Below, one piece after another: positions 17,687 to 26,211 of a stretch of 64,000 bases of DNA; the stretch's first letter is position 1; every line of letters starts with the position of its first letter. The notes beneath the pieces are model-generated. The model was not told the origin of the DNA. It saw only the letters and a list, made by a program, of their open reading frames with translations, and did no database searches. The stretch comes from CAITZA01 sp937915285 (lineage in GTDB: Bacteria > Desulfobacterota > Desulfomonilia > Desulfomonilales > Desulfomonilaceae): positions 1-64,000 of the forward strand of contig DAISIV010000007.1 in NCBI GenBank assembly GCA_036821825.1. Reading direction: 5' to 3'. The position numbers and the translations under genes are program-made.

Positions 17687-19213
17687 TTGATGACTCCTGG
17701 AACAACAATTCTTTGCGCGGCTCTGTTTGGATTGGCGGCCACCTATGCGCTCGTTCCGATAATGAAGAGAGTTGCGTTGAGCCGAGACATAATTGCTTAT
17801 CCTGGTGGGCGGCGTAACCATCAGGCTCCTATTCCGCTGCTGGGTGGGGTTGCAATTTTTCTGCCTCTACTAGTGGCGTTTTCCTGCCTATTGTTTGCCG
17901 ACTTGCTTGGAGAAACAAACTTCAACGACCAATTCCGTTTCAAATTGCTGTCTTTATTTCTGGGCTCATGCTGGATTCTTTTACTGGGAACCACAGATGA
18001 CAAAATGAAACTGAGTTGGAAAAAGAAATTGGCAGGCCAGATATTCGGAGTGGTCGTTCTTATCTGGGGTGGTCATACCATCGGAAGCACAACCATTCCT
18101 TACATAGGCCCGGTCAATTTCGGTTTTATGGGCTACATAATCCTTGGAGTTGCGGTAATAACGGTTACCAATGCGGTCAACCTGATAGATGGAATTGACG
18201 GACTAGCAGGCGGGGTTTGTCTTTTTGCAGCAATTACAAGCGGGATAGTCGCATTCTTTAAAAATGACTTGGTAACCTCAGCGCTGGTATTCACATTGGC
18301 GGGAAGTCTGGTGGCCTACCTGAGATTCAATTTTCATCCGGCGTCCATATACATGGGTGACGGTGGCAGTCTGACACTGGGCTTTTTTCTTAGTGTTCTG
18401 GCTACGAGCAACATGGCCGTTTCGCAGGGTCAAAGATCTGGCACCATGAGCATGATGATCGTTCCCCTCCTGCCATTCGGTGTGGCGCTCATAGATGTGG
18501 CGCTTGCTGTTGTCAGGCGCTGGATCAGCGGCAGAAAAATATTTCTACCTGATGCGGATCACTTGCATCACAGATTCATGGAGGTCTTTGGACGGCCGAG
18601 GCTGGTTGTTTCGATATTCTATGCTTTCAGCGCAGTCTTTTGTGTGATCACGATCAGCATGGTCCTGGTTCCTGAATCGAATTATCTGTTCGAGGCGGTA
18701 TGTTTCGCCGGTTTTGTGCTTATTGTGTCAATGGCGTTCGTGTTAAGGCTTTACAGGGTTGACCAACTTCCCACGATAATAAAGAATCGTCCTGATTTCA
18801 AATTCCTGTCATCTTTCCACACCTTCATGACAATGAGGGTTAGGAAAGCGAGGACGCTTGAGGAGCTTTTGAGTCTTATGGAATCAGGTGTGAGGGATCT
18901 GGATTTTGATTCAGTTGAAGTAAATGTTCAGGGCAAGTGGAGCATGAGTTGGATTAACCCCACCTGTAAGCATCCGGAATCCTGTCGAAACCATTGCAAT
19001 CGAATGTTCAGGGGATCCACGATAACAGTAAATTGGGTAGTACCTAATCACGATAGCGCTAATTATCAGAGATATCTTGAGCTTGTCTGGCATTGGTTCC
19101 TCAGCCAATCTGAAAACAGGGCCAGACAACTTGTGAGTTCTCAGAATCATCCCGGGCGATTTATCCGTCCAGAGGATAAAGCAGCCATTTCCGACAAGAA
19201 ACTTAGCGCCTAA
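17687..19213 (+). CDS. Undecaprenyl-phosphate N-acetylhexosamine-1-phosphate transferase (WecA/MraY superfamily) with C-terminal extension
   Basis: The membrane enzyme would transfer an N-acetylhexosamine-1-phosphate from a UDP-sugar to undecaprenyl phosphate, starting O-antigen or another cell-surface glycan. Key motifs are DDKMKLSWKKKLAGQ near residue 104, NAVNLIDGIDGLAGG near 165, YMGDGGSLTLGF near 222 and the HLHHRF histidine motif near 290. The family core ends near residue 350. Another 155 residues follow, soluble and holding a Cys cluster (CKHPESCRNHC), with no homology I recognise. At 508 residues it is much longer than WecA (about 360). GAGGCGA precedes the ATG. Confidence 0.88.
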   Translation: MMTPGTTILCAALFGLAATYALVPIMKRVALSRDIIAYPGGRRNHQAPIPLLGGVAIFLPLLVAFSCLLFADLLGETNFNDQFRFKLLSLFLGSCWILLLGTTDDKMKLSWKKKLAGQIFGVVVLIWGGHTIGSTTIPYIGPVNFGFMGYIILGVAVITVTNAVNLIDGIDGLAGGVCLFAAITSGIVAFFKNDLVTSALVFTLAGSLVAYLRFNFHPASIYMGDGGSLTLGFFLSVLATSNMAVSQGQRSGTMSMMIVPLLPFGVALIDVALAVVRRWISGRKIFLPDADHLHHRFMEVFGRPRLVVSIFYAFSAVFCVITISMVLVPESNYLFEAVCFAGFVLIVSMAFVLRLYRVDQLPTIIKNRPDFKFLSSFHTFMTMRVRKARTLEELLSLMESGVRDLDFDSVEVNVQGKWSMSWINPTCKHPESCRNHCNRMFRGSTITVNWVVPNHDSANYQRYLELVWHWFLSQSENRARQLVSSQNHPGRFIRPEDKAAISDKKLSA

Positions 19214-19331
19214 CAAATTCTTTCAGTCTTTCGTGGTTACCTACCGGATACTGACGGCTGTACCGGGCGCCCAATCCTTCGATCCTGCGTGACGGACCCT
19301 TATCCCCCAATGGATGGTCTAAAAATTTTTA

Positions 19332-21995
19332 TCAATAAAAGAAGACCTGAATAGATTTGGCGAGGCTTGCTGCAAACAAAATGGCTACTGCGAAATGGGG
19401 GACAAACTCGAGTAGGGTTTTGGTTGGCCCGAGTCCTCGGCCAAGGCTCAATCTGTAGATCATGACACCAGAACCCGCCAACCCCAAGACAATAAGCAAC
19501 CGCTGAAAGAATAACGTCCAGTCAGGTGGTACGGTGATTACCATTTTCTGGAAGATCTCAAAATGAAATGTTTGCCACAGAACAATCGGAAAATAGACTC
19601 CCAGGTTGATCAGATAATACAAATGAAACGCCATGAAGCCGGTCATCACCAGAGGCAACATGGCCAGTCCGTATTTTGCAAAATTGTCCTTAAAGGTTTC
19701 TCCCGAGATTTTGGATGAAAAGTACGCTGATAGTCCAAGCAAGGAATTAGAAAAAATGATGATAGCCGTGAAAAATATTGTAAATATGAGTATATCTGGC
19801 AGGTCTATCATGGCCTGAGAAACCGAGTCATACACTGAGGACTTTTTTAACAGGTCGCTCATCAGTCCACCGAACATGCTTATAACGAGAAATGCGGTAA
19901 CAGCCCCCACCTGTTTCATTTCCCATATTTCTCTTCCAGGAACCCTCAAATTAAGATTAATAGCTCCGTGAGGACAGTTCTTCACGCAATTGCCACACAT
20001 CTTACAAAAACGATTACTTCTCAAGGATGGAACCATCTGACCGAACGGGCATCCTTCTCTACCTTTGGCGCCAACGAAGCATTCATTTGAAACGCACTGT
20101 GAAGCGCAAACATTCCGGTCAGCCCTCAGCTCGAAAGCCGATACCTTGGCGAAAACTCCCATCATTCCGCCTAAAGGGCATAAGTACCTGCACCATGACT
20201 GACGCTCGAAAATTATTGAGAAAATAATGGCCATCCCGAATATCGTCAGAAGCAACAATCCTGTGTTGAAAGGAGAATTCCTGATGTCAGTGGCGGTCTC
20301 AAGCCAGATTATGAAAATAGCGGAGATAAAAATGATCCAGTCACTATTCTGTTTCAGGAAGGATGGGAACGGGGCGTCGAATGATATGAGCTTTTTTACC
20401 AGATGGCTGACACTTCCCATGGGGCATATGGAGCACCAGAAGCGAGCCCAGAAGAAAGCTCCAAAAATCATGGTTGGCCAGCCGACGGCCCAGCTAAAAA
20501 GGCCTCCAAGGTTATTAACAGGATCAGACGGCCCAAGGAACAGCATTATCAGGAGTATGAAAAAAAACGGGGTCGCGGCGCTCTGAAATATGGCCGGGAA
20601 CAAGGGGCTTTTCAATGCGCCGTTAATCGACGGAATTCTCATCAGATTGATTTTTCCGTCGCCCTCTATTCGCCTAAGGTCGAAATAAATGTCCTGAGGT
20701 CTTAGGACTCCATCCTCAGCCAATATTACTGCTCTCTTGAGAGTGGTTGCCAACTCCCTGTCGTTGCCTGGCCAGGAATAACTAACCAGAGTTTTTATGG
20801 TTTCTTTCGGGAGCTTGGAAACATCTTTGTGAAGTTCCTGTGAGTATTTGTTCACATAGTATTGTACGAGAGCAGGAATCTCTTTTCTGCGTTTCCTGAG
20901 AGGTGGCACATCTATGGAATGTGACATCAACCAGTGTAGGAGGGGATGTTTTTCCTGGGATATCTCCGATGCGTCGAGGTTTGTGGTGCCAATCAACCTG
21001 GTGTCGCAATTCTGGAAACTGTAGGAGCCGAGTCTCCTGAACTTCGAGGTTTTAAGAGTGTGGAGCAAATGCTTCTGCATTACCGGCGTCAGTTGCTCTA
21101 TTCCCCTCACGAGAAGGGTCCCCTCTTCGGTCAGTTCGAGATATCCAGGAGTTTCAACCCTCACACCACTGTCATTTTTCTTCTCGGACCCCAGGAACAG
21201 TTTCATCTGATACTCGGTGAGGTCAGTAGACTGGTCGGGGAGTTCGCAGTAATCTGCAGCGTGATCAATCTCTGCCAAAGGGCGTAAAAGGTCGAGAAAA
21301 AGAAATACCCGCTTATGATGAGAACACATCTTGTACATGGCGTGAGCCATAAACTCTTTTCCCACTCCGGTTTCTCCGGTGATCAAAACCGGCCAGGGAG
21401 AATTGGCCAGTTCCTCCAGCCTTCGGCCTACTCTGCGACGGACTGTTTCGCTAACAAAGTAATCAGGGAAAAGGTGATCCTGCTGGCTAATAAGATTCTG
21501 GAGGGCTCTTTTTTTTCTAGTATTCTTGTAAACGCTCTGATCAAGGCGGATGACCTTCCTGGCCATGTTCCGCAAGATGCTAAGCGAAAACTCTGGATGG
21601 AATTTTAGAATGTTTTCAAATTCGTGAGACTCAAGCTCGAAAACCTGGCAATGATCCTTGGCGATCACCTCAGAATTGTGAGGGGCCGGTCTACCCGTAA
21701 GGTAGCTTACCTCTCCGATAACGTCTCCAGGATAAATAGTCTCCACTGAAATATCGGCGCCGTCTATCTCATGGAATATTACACTTGCCCTTCCGGAAAC
21801 CAGGAAACGAATCATTGATCCAGGATCTCCTGGCGCTACAATCGCTGCGCCGGGCTGATATTCTTTAACCTCGCCCTTACTCCAGATCAACTCTCTGAGT
21901 TCAACTGAACATTCCGGAAAAAGCTGGTCTTCTGCAGACGGTAAAAGGTATTGTGTAGCTCTATTAGGCATTTCTGTAATGGACAGCGAAAACAA
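19332..21995 (-). CDS. Fusion: cNMP-binding domain, degenerate sigma-54-type AAA domain and membrane 4Fe-4S polyferredoxin (NapH/FixG-like)
   Basis: 887 residues. Residues 30-150 form a CRP-type cNMP-binding domain (YQPGAAIVAPGDPGSMIRFL, and YPGDVIGEVSYLTGRPAP). Residues 165-440 align with the sigma-54 activator AAA domain: Walker A GETGVGKE (207-214), DTRLIGTTNL, VPPLRKRRKEIPALVQYY and SWPGNDRELATTLKRAVIL. The GAFTGA loop is absent, and the Walker B region reads GTLLVRGIEQL instead of GTLFLDEIGEL. There is no helix-turn-helix. From about 470 come membrane helices with CSICPMG, CRYLCPLGG, CASQC and CKMCGNCVKNCP, typical of NapH/FixG-type iron-sulfur electron carriers. It looks like a membrane redox protein whose activity or assembly is regulated by a nucleotide-sensing cytoplasmic head, not a transcription factor. 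It follows the NtrC-type regulator gene by 147 bases. Confidence 0.85.
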   Translation of the reverse strand: MFSLSITEMPNRATQYLLPSAEDQLFPECSVELRELIWSKGEVKEYQPGAAIVAPGDPGSMIRFLVSGRASVIFHEIDGADISVETIYPGDVIGEVSYLTGRPAPHNSEVIAKDHCQVFELESHEFENILKFHPEFSLSILRNMARKVIRLDQSVYKNTRKKRALQNLISQQDHLFPDYFVSETVRRRVGRRLEELANSPWPVLITGETGVGKEFMAHAMYKMCSHHKRVFLFLDLLRPLAEIDHAADYCELPDQSTDLTEYQMKLFLGSEKKNDSGVRVETPGYLELTEEGTLLVRGIEQLTPVMQKHLLHTLKTSKFRRLGSYSFQNCDTRLIGTTNLDASEISQEKHPLLHWLMSHSIDVPPLRKRRKEIPALVQYYVNKYSQELHKDVSKLPKETIKTLVSYSWPGNDRELATTLKRAVILAEDGVLRPQDIYFDLRRIEGDGKINLMRIPSINGALKSPLFPAIFQSAATPFFFILLIMLFLGPSDPVNNLGGLFSWAVGWPTMIFGAFFWARFWCSICPMGSVSHLVKKLISFDAPFPSFLKQNSDWIIFISAIFIIWLETATDIRNSPFNTGLLLLTIFGMAIIFSIIFERQSWCRYLCPLGGMMGVFAKVSAFELRADRNVCASQCVSNECFVGAKGREGCPFGQMVPSLRSNRFCKMCGNCVKNCPHGAINLNLRVPGREIWEMKQVGAVTAFLVISMFGGLMSDLLKKSSVYDSVSQAMIDLPDILIFTIFFTAIIIFSNSLLGLSAYFSSKISGETFKDNFAKYGLAMLPLVMTGFMAFHLYYLINLGVYFPIVLWQTFHFEIFQKMVITVPPDWTLFFQRLLIVLGLAGSGVMIYRLSLGRGLGPTKTLLEFVPHFAVAILFAASLAKSIQVFFY

Positions 21996-22142
21996 TTTGG
22001 TGAACGTTGTTAAAAAGGGCCATAATTAACATGTCATGCTCATTTTAGCAGAGCAGATGATTAAATCAAACCATCATGTCGAAATTATCATTGCATGACG
22101 CACGCACTCATTTGATCAATTACATCATCGGGCTATTATACT

Positions 22143-23570
22143 TCAATCCCTGACTGCCGTTTCAATTTTTATTCCATATTTCTCAATTTTTGCCAGCAAT
22201 GTTGGACGGGACAAACCTAGAATCCTTGCAGCCTGTGATCTGTTTCCAGATGTTAGGGTTAGAGCCTCTGTCATCAACATTCTGGCAAAATGATCAATTA
22301 TATCGCCAAAAATTTTTTCACCTCCGCCTCCGATTAGCGCTCTTCTTATCCAAAGGCGAATGGCTTCATCCTCGGCCCCCTTACCAATCTCAACATCAGA
22401 TGTTTCCACTTTAAGAGCCTGCGAGATTTCTTCTCCACTGATGGGGGCTCCCCTGCTAAAGATGAGGGCCTTCTGGATCGTGTTTCCGAGTTCTCTGACA
22501 TTTCCGGGCCATGAGTATGTTTCCATGACACTTTTGGCTTCCTCACTGATACCCGGACTATTAACCGACATTTCACGAGCGTGTCTCTTTAGGAAGTAGT
22601 CGGCCAGCATTGGTATGTCGCCTTTTCGCTCTCGCAGAGGCGGTAATTGTAATGTTACTACCTTAAGCCTGTAGTAAAGATCCTCACGGAACCGCCCCTC
22701 GGCTAAAGCTGCTTCCAAGTCCCTGTTAGTAGCCGCAATCACTCTGACATCAACAGGAATGGGTGATCTGCCACCAAGTCTTTCTATGCTTTTCTCCTGA
22801 AGTAATCTCAATATCTTAGCTTGGATGCTAAAGGGCATGTCTCCTATTTCGTCCAGAAATACCGTCCCCCCGTTAGCTTGTTCGATTTTTCCCATTCTGC
22901 GGTTTACTGCGCCGGTGAAGGCCCCTTTTTCATAACCGAACAGTTCGCTTTCCAGTAGCGTCTCAGGGATAGCAACACAGTTAATGACCAGGAACGGTTT
23001 GTCTGAACGAACGCTGTGCTGATATATTGCCCTGGCCACGAGTTCCTTGCCGGTTCCGGATTCTCCGCGGATAAGTATTGTCGCTCCAGTGGAAGCTACA
23101 CGCCCTATTTGTTTGAAGACCTCCTGCATAGCCCTGCTTCTGCCGAATATGGCCTGTGCGCTGTCCTTTTCCGGAAGCATGTCCATCTCGACCCTCGAGC
23201 GCATGAACCTGCCCGCTTCCAGGGCTTTATCAATGGTGGCCAGCATCTCTGGAATGTCAAAAGGTTTCAGAACATAGTCATAAGCCCCCATTTTTGTGGC
23301 TTCTATGGCAGTGTCCGTGTTTCCGTAGGCTGTCATTACGATGACCGGCGCCTTGGGCTGTATTTCGTGCATCGCCCTGAAAGTCTCCAGGCCATCCATT
23401 CCCGGAAGTCTGACATCCATTATCACGAGATCCGGTTGGTCCTTCTTAAATACTTCCAATCCGGCCTCACCCGTAGGACAAGTCCGGACATTGTGACCTT
23501 CCGCCAATAGCAGCTTCTCAAAACTATGCCTCAATTGGGCATCATCATCCACTATCAAGATATTTCCCAA
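22143..23570 (-). CDS. Sigma-54-dependent response regulator, NtrC family
   Basis: 475 residues with all parts intact. The receiver has the phosphoacceptor Asp52 in LVIMDVRLPGMDG. The AAA domain has Walker A GESGTGKE (169-176), GAFTGA (216-221) and Walker B VFLDEIGDM. The C-terminal Fis-type helix-turn-helix is SGNRSQAARILGLSRPTLLA. It would activate sigma-54 promoters after phosphorylation by the kinase encoded just upstream. The start codon is TTG; GGAG lies about 6 bases before it and the kinase TAA ends one base before it, so translation is coupled. The intact motifs contrast with the degenerate AAA domain encoded next door. Confidence 0.93.
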   Translation of the reverse strand: MGNILIVDDDAQLRHSFEKLLLAEGHNVRTCPTGEAGLEVFKKDQPDLVIMDVRLPGMDGLETFRAMHEIQPKAPVIVMTAYGNTDTAIEATKMGAYDYVLKPFDIPEMLATIDKALEAGRFMRSRVEMDMLPEKDSAQAIFGRSRAMQEVFKQIGRVASTGATILIRGESGTGKELVARAIYQHSVRSDKPFLVINCVAIPETLLESELFGYEKGAFTGAVNRRMGKIEQANGGTVFLDEIGDMPFSIQAKILRLLQEKSIERLGGRSPIPVDVRVIAATNRDLEAALAEGRFREDLYYRLKVVTLQLPPLRERKGDIPMLADYFLKRHAREMSVNSPGISEEAKSVMETYSWPGNVRELGNTIQKALIFSRGAPISGEEISQALKVETSDVEIGKGAEDEAIRLWIRRALIGGGGEKIFGDIIDHFARMLMTEALTLTSGNRSQAARILGLSRPTLLAKIEKYGIKIETAVRD

Positions 23571-23571
23571 G

Positions 23572-25038
23572 TTAGGCTCCAGTTGCAGGTAGAGTTATGA
23601 TAAAGGTGGCTCCATGACCTTCGTGAGATTCAAGCGAAAGCTCACCCCTGTGCTCCTCTACGATCCGTGTGGCTATACTCAAACCTAATCCGGTACCCTC
23701 CTCCTTTGTGCTGAAAAAGGGTTGGAAAAGTTTTTCCTTGATTGAGTTTGGCACTCCCGGACCGTCATCACTGACCTTTATCACAATATTTTTTGTAAAG
23801 GAATTCTTCGACCGGACTTCCTCCTGGATGACTATGTGTCCGCCGTCAACAATGGCGTCACATGCGTTTACTATAAGGTTGACGAACACTTCTTTCAGTT
23901 GATCGGGGTCCGCTGATATTTCCGGAAGTCGCTGGTTTCTCTCTATCCTGACCTTCACGTCGTAGGACTCAAGCCTATGTCTTAACAACTGAACAGCCAT
24001 ATCGACTGCATCCGATGGACTGACTTGTTGCATCTTCAGTTTTGGAGGTCTTGAGAATTCCAGAAAATTTCCGACTATTGTATCCAGATGGCGTATTTCC
24101 TCGGAAATAACTTCAAAATCCTCCACCTGGCTACGGCTAAGCGCAAGCGTCCGTTCCATCGAGAAAAGGCGCATCTTGACCGAAGTTAATGGGTTTCGGA
24201 CGCTGTGAGCAACTCCAGCAGCCAGTTTTCCAACCAGCGCCCATTTCTCGGCCTGTTCCAGATGCTCCCGGGACCATTCAAGTTTGCTTTTTGTCTGGTC
24301 CACGTCCGCTATGAGGGTCTTAAAGATTTCACTAAGCGCTTTGACCTCATTCTCCTGAGGAACCCCCACTGCGCCTAAATTTGTGGCCATGGCTAACTGC
24401 CTGATGGGACCAAGGACTTGTTTGATGAGTATGTAAGCCAGCAGGAGACCGAGTACAAGCACAGTGAATAAACCGGCGAAGGCTGAAGCGTTTAAAAGCA
24501 CTGCCCTGTCACGTATCTTTTCCTGGGCGAACGATATCCTGTCAGCGTATGCAGCATTAAATTGGCGACATAAGTCGATTATCTTGAAAAACTGACCCCT
24601 GACATTTTTATGAAGCTTGTAACCCTCTTCTTTGTAACCTCTCTTGTAAAGATCAACCACCTCGTCCCGTGAAATACTATAGCGTATGTAAAGTGAATCT
24701 ATCTCGTTCAGAATCTCGCGCTCTTTTTCAGTGACAGCCCACTGCCTGGCACGCCTCAGCCAGATTTCGAAAGCCGCATGATGCTTATCGAGTTCCTTGA
24801 TCCACGATTCATCATTATCCTGAAAATAATAAGTCACATAGCCCTTTTGCATTACAAGGGCGTTTTCAAGTTCCTGAGCCGCCTGCATCGCTGAGAAATC
24901 AGTTTCGAAAATGTTGTTTATCAACCGGTCAATCTTGAATGTATAGGCTATTGATATCAAAGCTCCAGCGGCAGTTATGATCACAAGAGCGCTCAGGACA
25001 ATCAAAAGACGCGTCTGAAGACTGAGTTGTCTCCACAT
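23572..25038 (-). CDS. Membrane sensor histidine kinase, partner of the NtrC-type regulator
   Basis: 488 residues: membrane helix 1 (10-32), a periplasmic helical sensor region of about 145 residues that looks like a four-helix bundle, membrane helix 2 (about 182-205), a HAMP-like linker, and a HisKA domain with phosphoacceptor His278 in GVAHSVRNPLTSVKM. The HATPase domain has N-box NLIVNACDAI, and G-boxes DDGPGVP and GTGLGLSIA. This is the NtrB/AtoS-like class that pairs with NtrC-type regulators. GGAGG lies 10 bases before the ATG. The signal is unknown; the bundle-type sensor gives no ligand hint. Confidence 0.92.
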   Translation of the reverse strand: MWRQLSLQTRLLIVLSALVIITAAGALISIAYTFKIDRLINNIFETDFSAMQAAQELENALVMQKGYVTYYFQDNDESWIKELDKHHAAFEIWLRRARQWAVTEKEREILNEIDSLYIRYSISRDEVVDLYKRGYKEEGYKLHKNVRGQFFKIIDLCRQFNAAYADRISFAQEKIRDRAVLLNASAFAGLFTVLVLGLLLAYILIKQVLGPIRQLAMATNLGAVGVPQENEVKALSEIFKTLIADVDQTKSKLEWSREHLEQAEKWALVGKLAAGVAHSVRNPLTSVKMRLFSMERTLALSRSQVEDFEVISEEIRHLDTIVGNFLEFSRPPKLKMQQVSPSDAVDMAVQLLRHRLESYDVKVRIERNQRLPEISADPDQLKEVFVNLIVNACDAIVDGGHIVIQEEVRSKNSFTKNIVIKVSDDGPGVPNSIKEKLFQPFFSTKEEGTGLGLSIATRIVEEHRGELSLESHEGHGATFIITLPATGA

Positions 25039-25623
25039 CGATTCAAATCCTCCACATTTTCCGGGAATTTCACCTGAAATGTTAGTAGTGGTTGGGTATC
25101 TTTTCTAAGGATCCATACCCGGATTGATCGCCTGCATAAATTTGCTAGATCAAGCCTTTAAAATAACTTAAAAAAAGAAAACTGTCGACAGATTATTTCG
25201 TTTCGCGCAAGCTCATCCACAGCTCTGACATGGTCCAGCCTAAAGGTTGCTAAACAACTCCTGTCGGACGCATTTCTGTCTGGTAAGGCACTGTTATTAT
25301 TATCAGTTGTGAATTCCAACCCAATGATAGTTGTTTTACAACCGGAATAGCCGGAATACAACCGCTCAGTGGCTTGACACGGCATGTCGTAACAGTTTGA
25401 AATTAAACGCGTTATTGTTAGGGAAGTGTCTTTGGGGTATATGGCACAGAGTTTGCTCCTCCTGGCTGATAGCAATGAGCCAACGGTTCCGCAGGGCCGA
25501 TGCGAGCTGAAGTCCCTATTTGGTCTTGCCTTGCGGAACTGATTTCAGGATTCTTTCAAACCTTTGGGTTTGCAAAATAAAAAAGGACGCCGATAGGCGT
25601 CCTTTCTGTGTAAGAGACATTGT
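25039..25623. other. Intergenic region between iorAB and the two-component operon
   Basis: About 585 bases with no convincing gene. It must hold the promoter of the kinase-regulator operon (minus strand). The only clear element is the iorAB terminator near 25582-25605. A 105-codon open frame at 25158-25475 (minus) has no ribosome-binding site or recognisable content. Confidence 0.45.
25570..25605 (-). terminator. Intrinsic terminator of iorAB
   Basis: AAAGGACGCC and GGCGTCCTTT (25582-25591 and 25596-25605) form a perfect 10-bp stem with a 4-base loop. On the minus strand it is followed by a T-rich tract, and it lies 18 bases beyond the iorB stop. Confidence 0.92.
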
Positions 25624-26211
25624 TCAAGACGCTAGTGAACGTCCCTCATTAAAAGCCTTCAGGTTTATATCCAACAGCTTTGGTTTGAGAGATTCCTTTA
25701 AAACTTCTTCATATGTTTCTACCGGTATGTCTAGGTAATTGGATAGCACCCCGAGTAGAATGACATTGATAACCCGGGAATTCCCAATCTTGTTTGCTAC
25801 TTCCGTCCCATTCACTATGACTGAACGTGGAGCCTTTTCTTTAACCTTTTCTATGATGCCGGCAGGGTAGTCCTGTAGACCGGTGAATACCGCCGGGGGA
25901 AGGATTCTCTGATCGTTCAGAATCACCTGGCCTTCTTTGGACAGGAAAGGGAAATATCTGAGGGTTTCAATCTGTTCAAAGGATACCAGCACGTCGGCCT
26001 CTCCCATTTTTATGATTGGAGAGGACACCTTCTTACCGAACCTCACATGACTGGAAACCGACCCGCCACGTTGGGCCATTCCATGTATTTCGTTTTTCTT
26101 TACATCGTATCCACGACGAGCGGCGACACGACCGAGCACATCACTGGCCAGAATGATTCCCTGGCCTCCAACTCCCACGATCAGGACATTATAAACTTTA
26201 TCAAGGCTCAT
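25624..26211 (-). CDS. iorB: Indolepyruvate:ferredoxin oxidoreductase, beta subunit
   Basis: The 195-residue gamma-type subunit of a 2-oxoacid:ferredoxin oxidoreductase. The N-terminal VLIVGVGGQGIILASDVLGR (residues 8-27) is the family hallmark, followed by EIHGMAQRGGSVSSHVRFG. With IorA it converts aryl pyruvates to aryl-acetyl-CoA with reduction of ferredoxin, as anaerobes do in aromatic amino acid breakdown. Its ATG overlaps the iorA stop (ATGA), so the two are translated together. A strong terminator follows. Confidence 0.93.
   Translation of the reverse strand: MSLDKVYNVLIVGVGGQGIILASDVLGRVAARRGYDVKKNEIHGMAQRGGSVSSHVRFGKKVSSPIIKMGEADVLVSFEQIETLRYFPFLSKEGQVILNDQRILPPAVFTGLQDYPAGIIEKVKEKAPRSVIVNGTEVANKIGNSRVINVILLGVLSNYLDIPVETYEEVLKESLKPKLLDINLKAFNEGRSLAS

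Noticed and set aside
25158..25475. 105-codon open frame, minus strand, in the iorAB/kinase gap
   Set aside because: No ribosome-binding site, no motif, composition unlike neighbouring genes.
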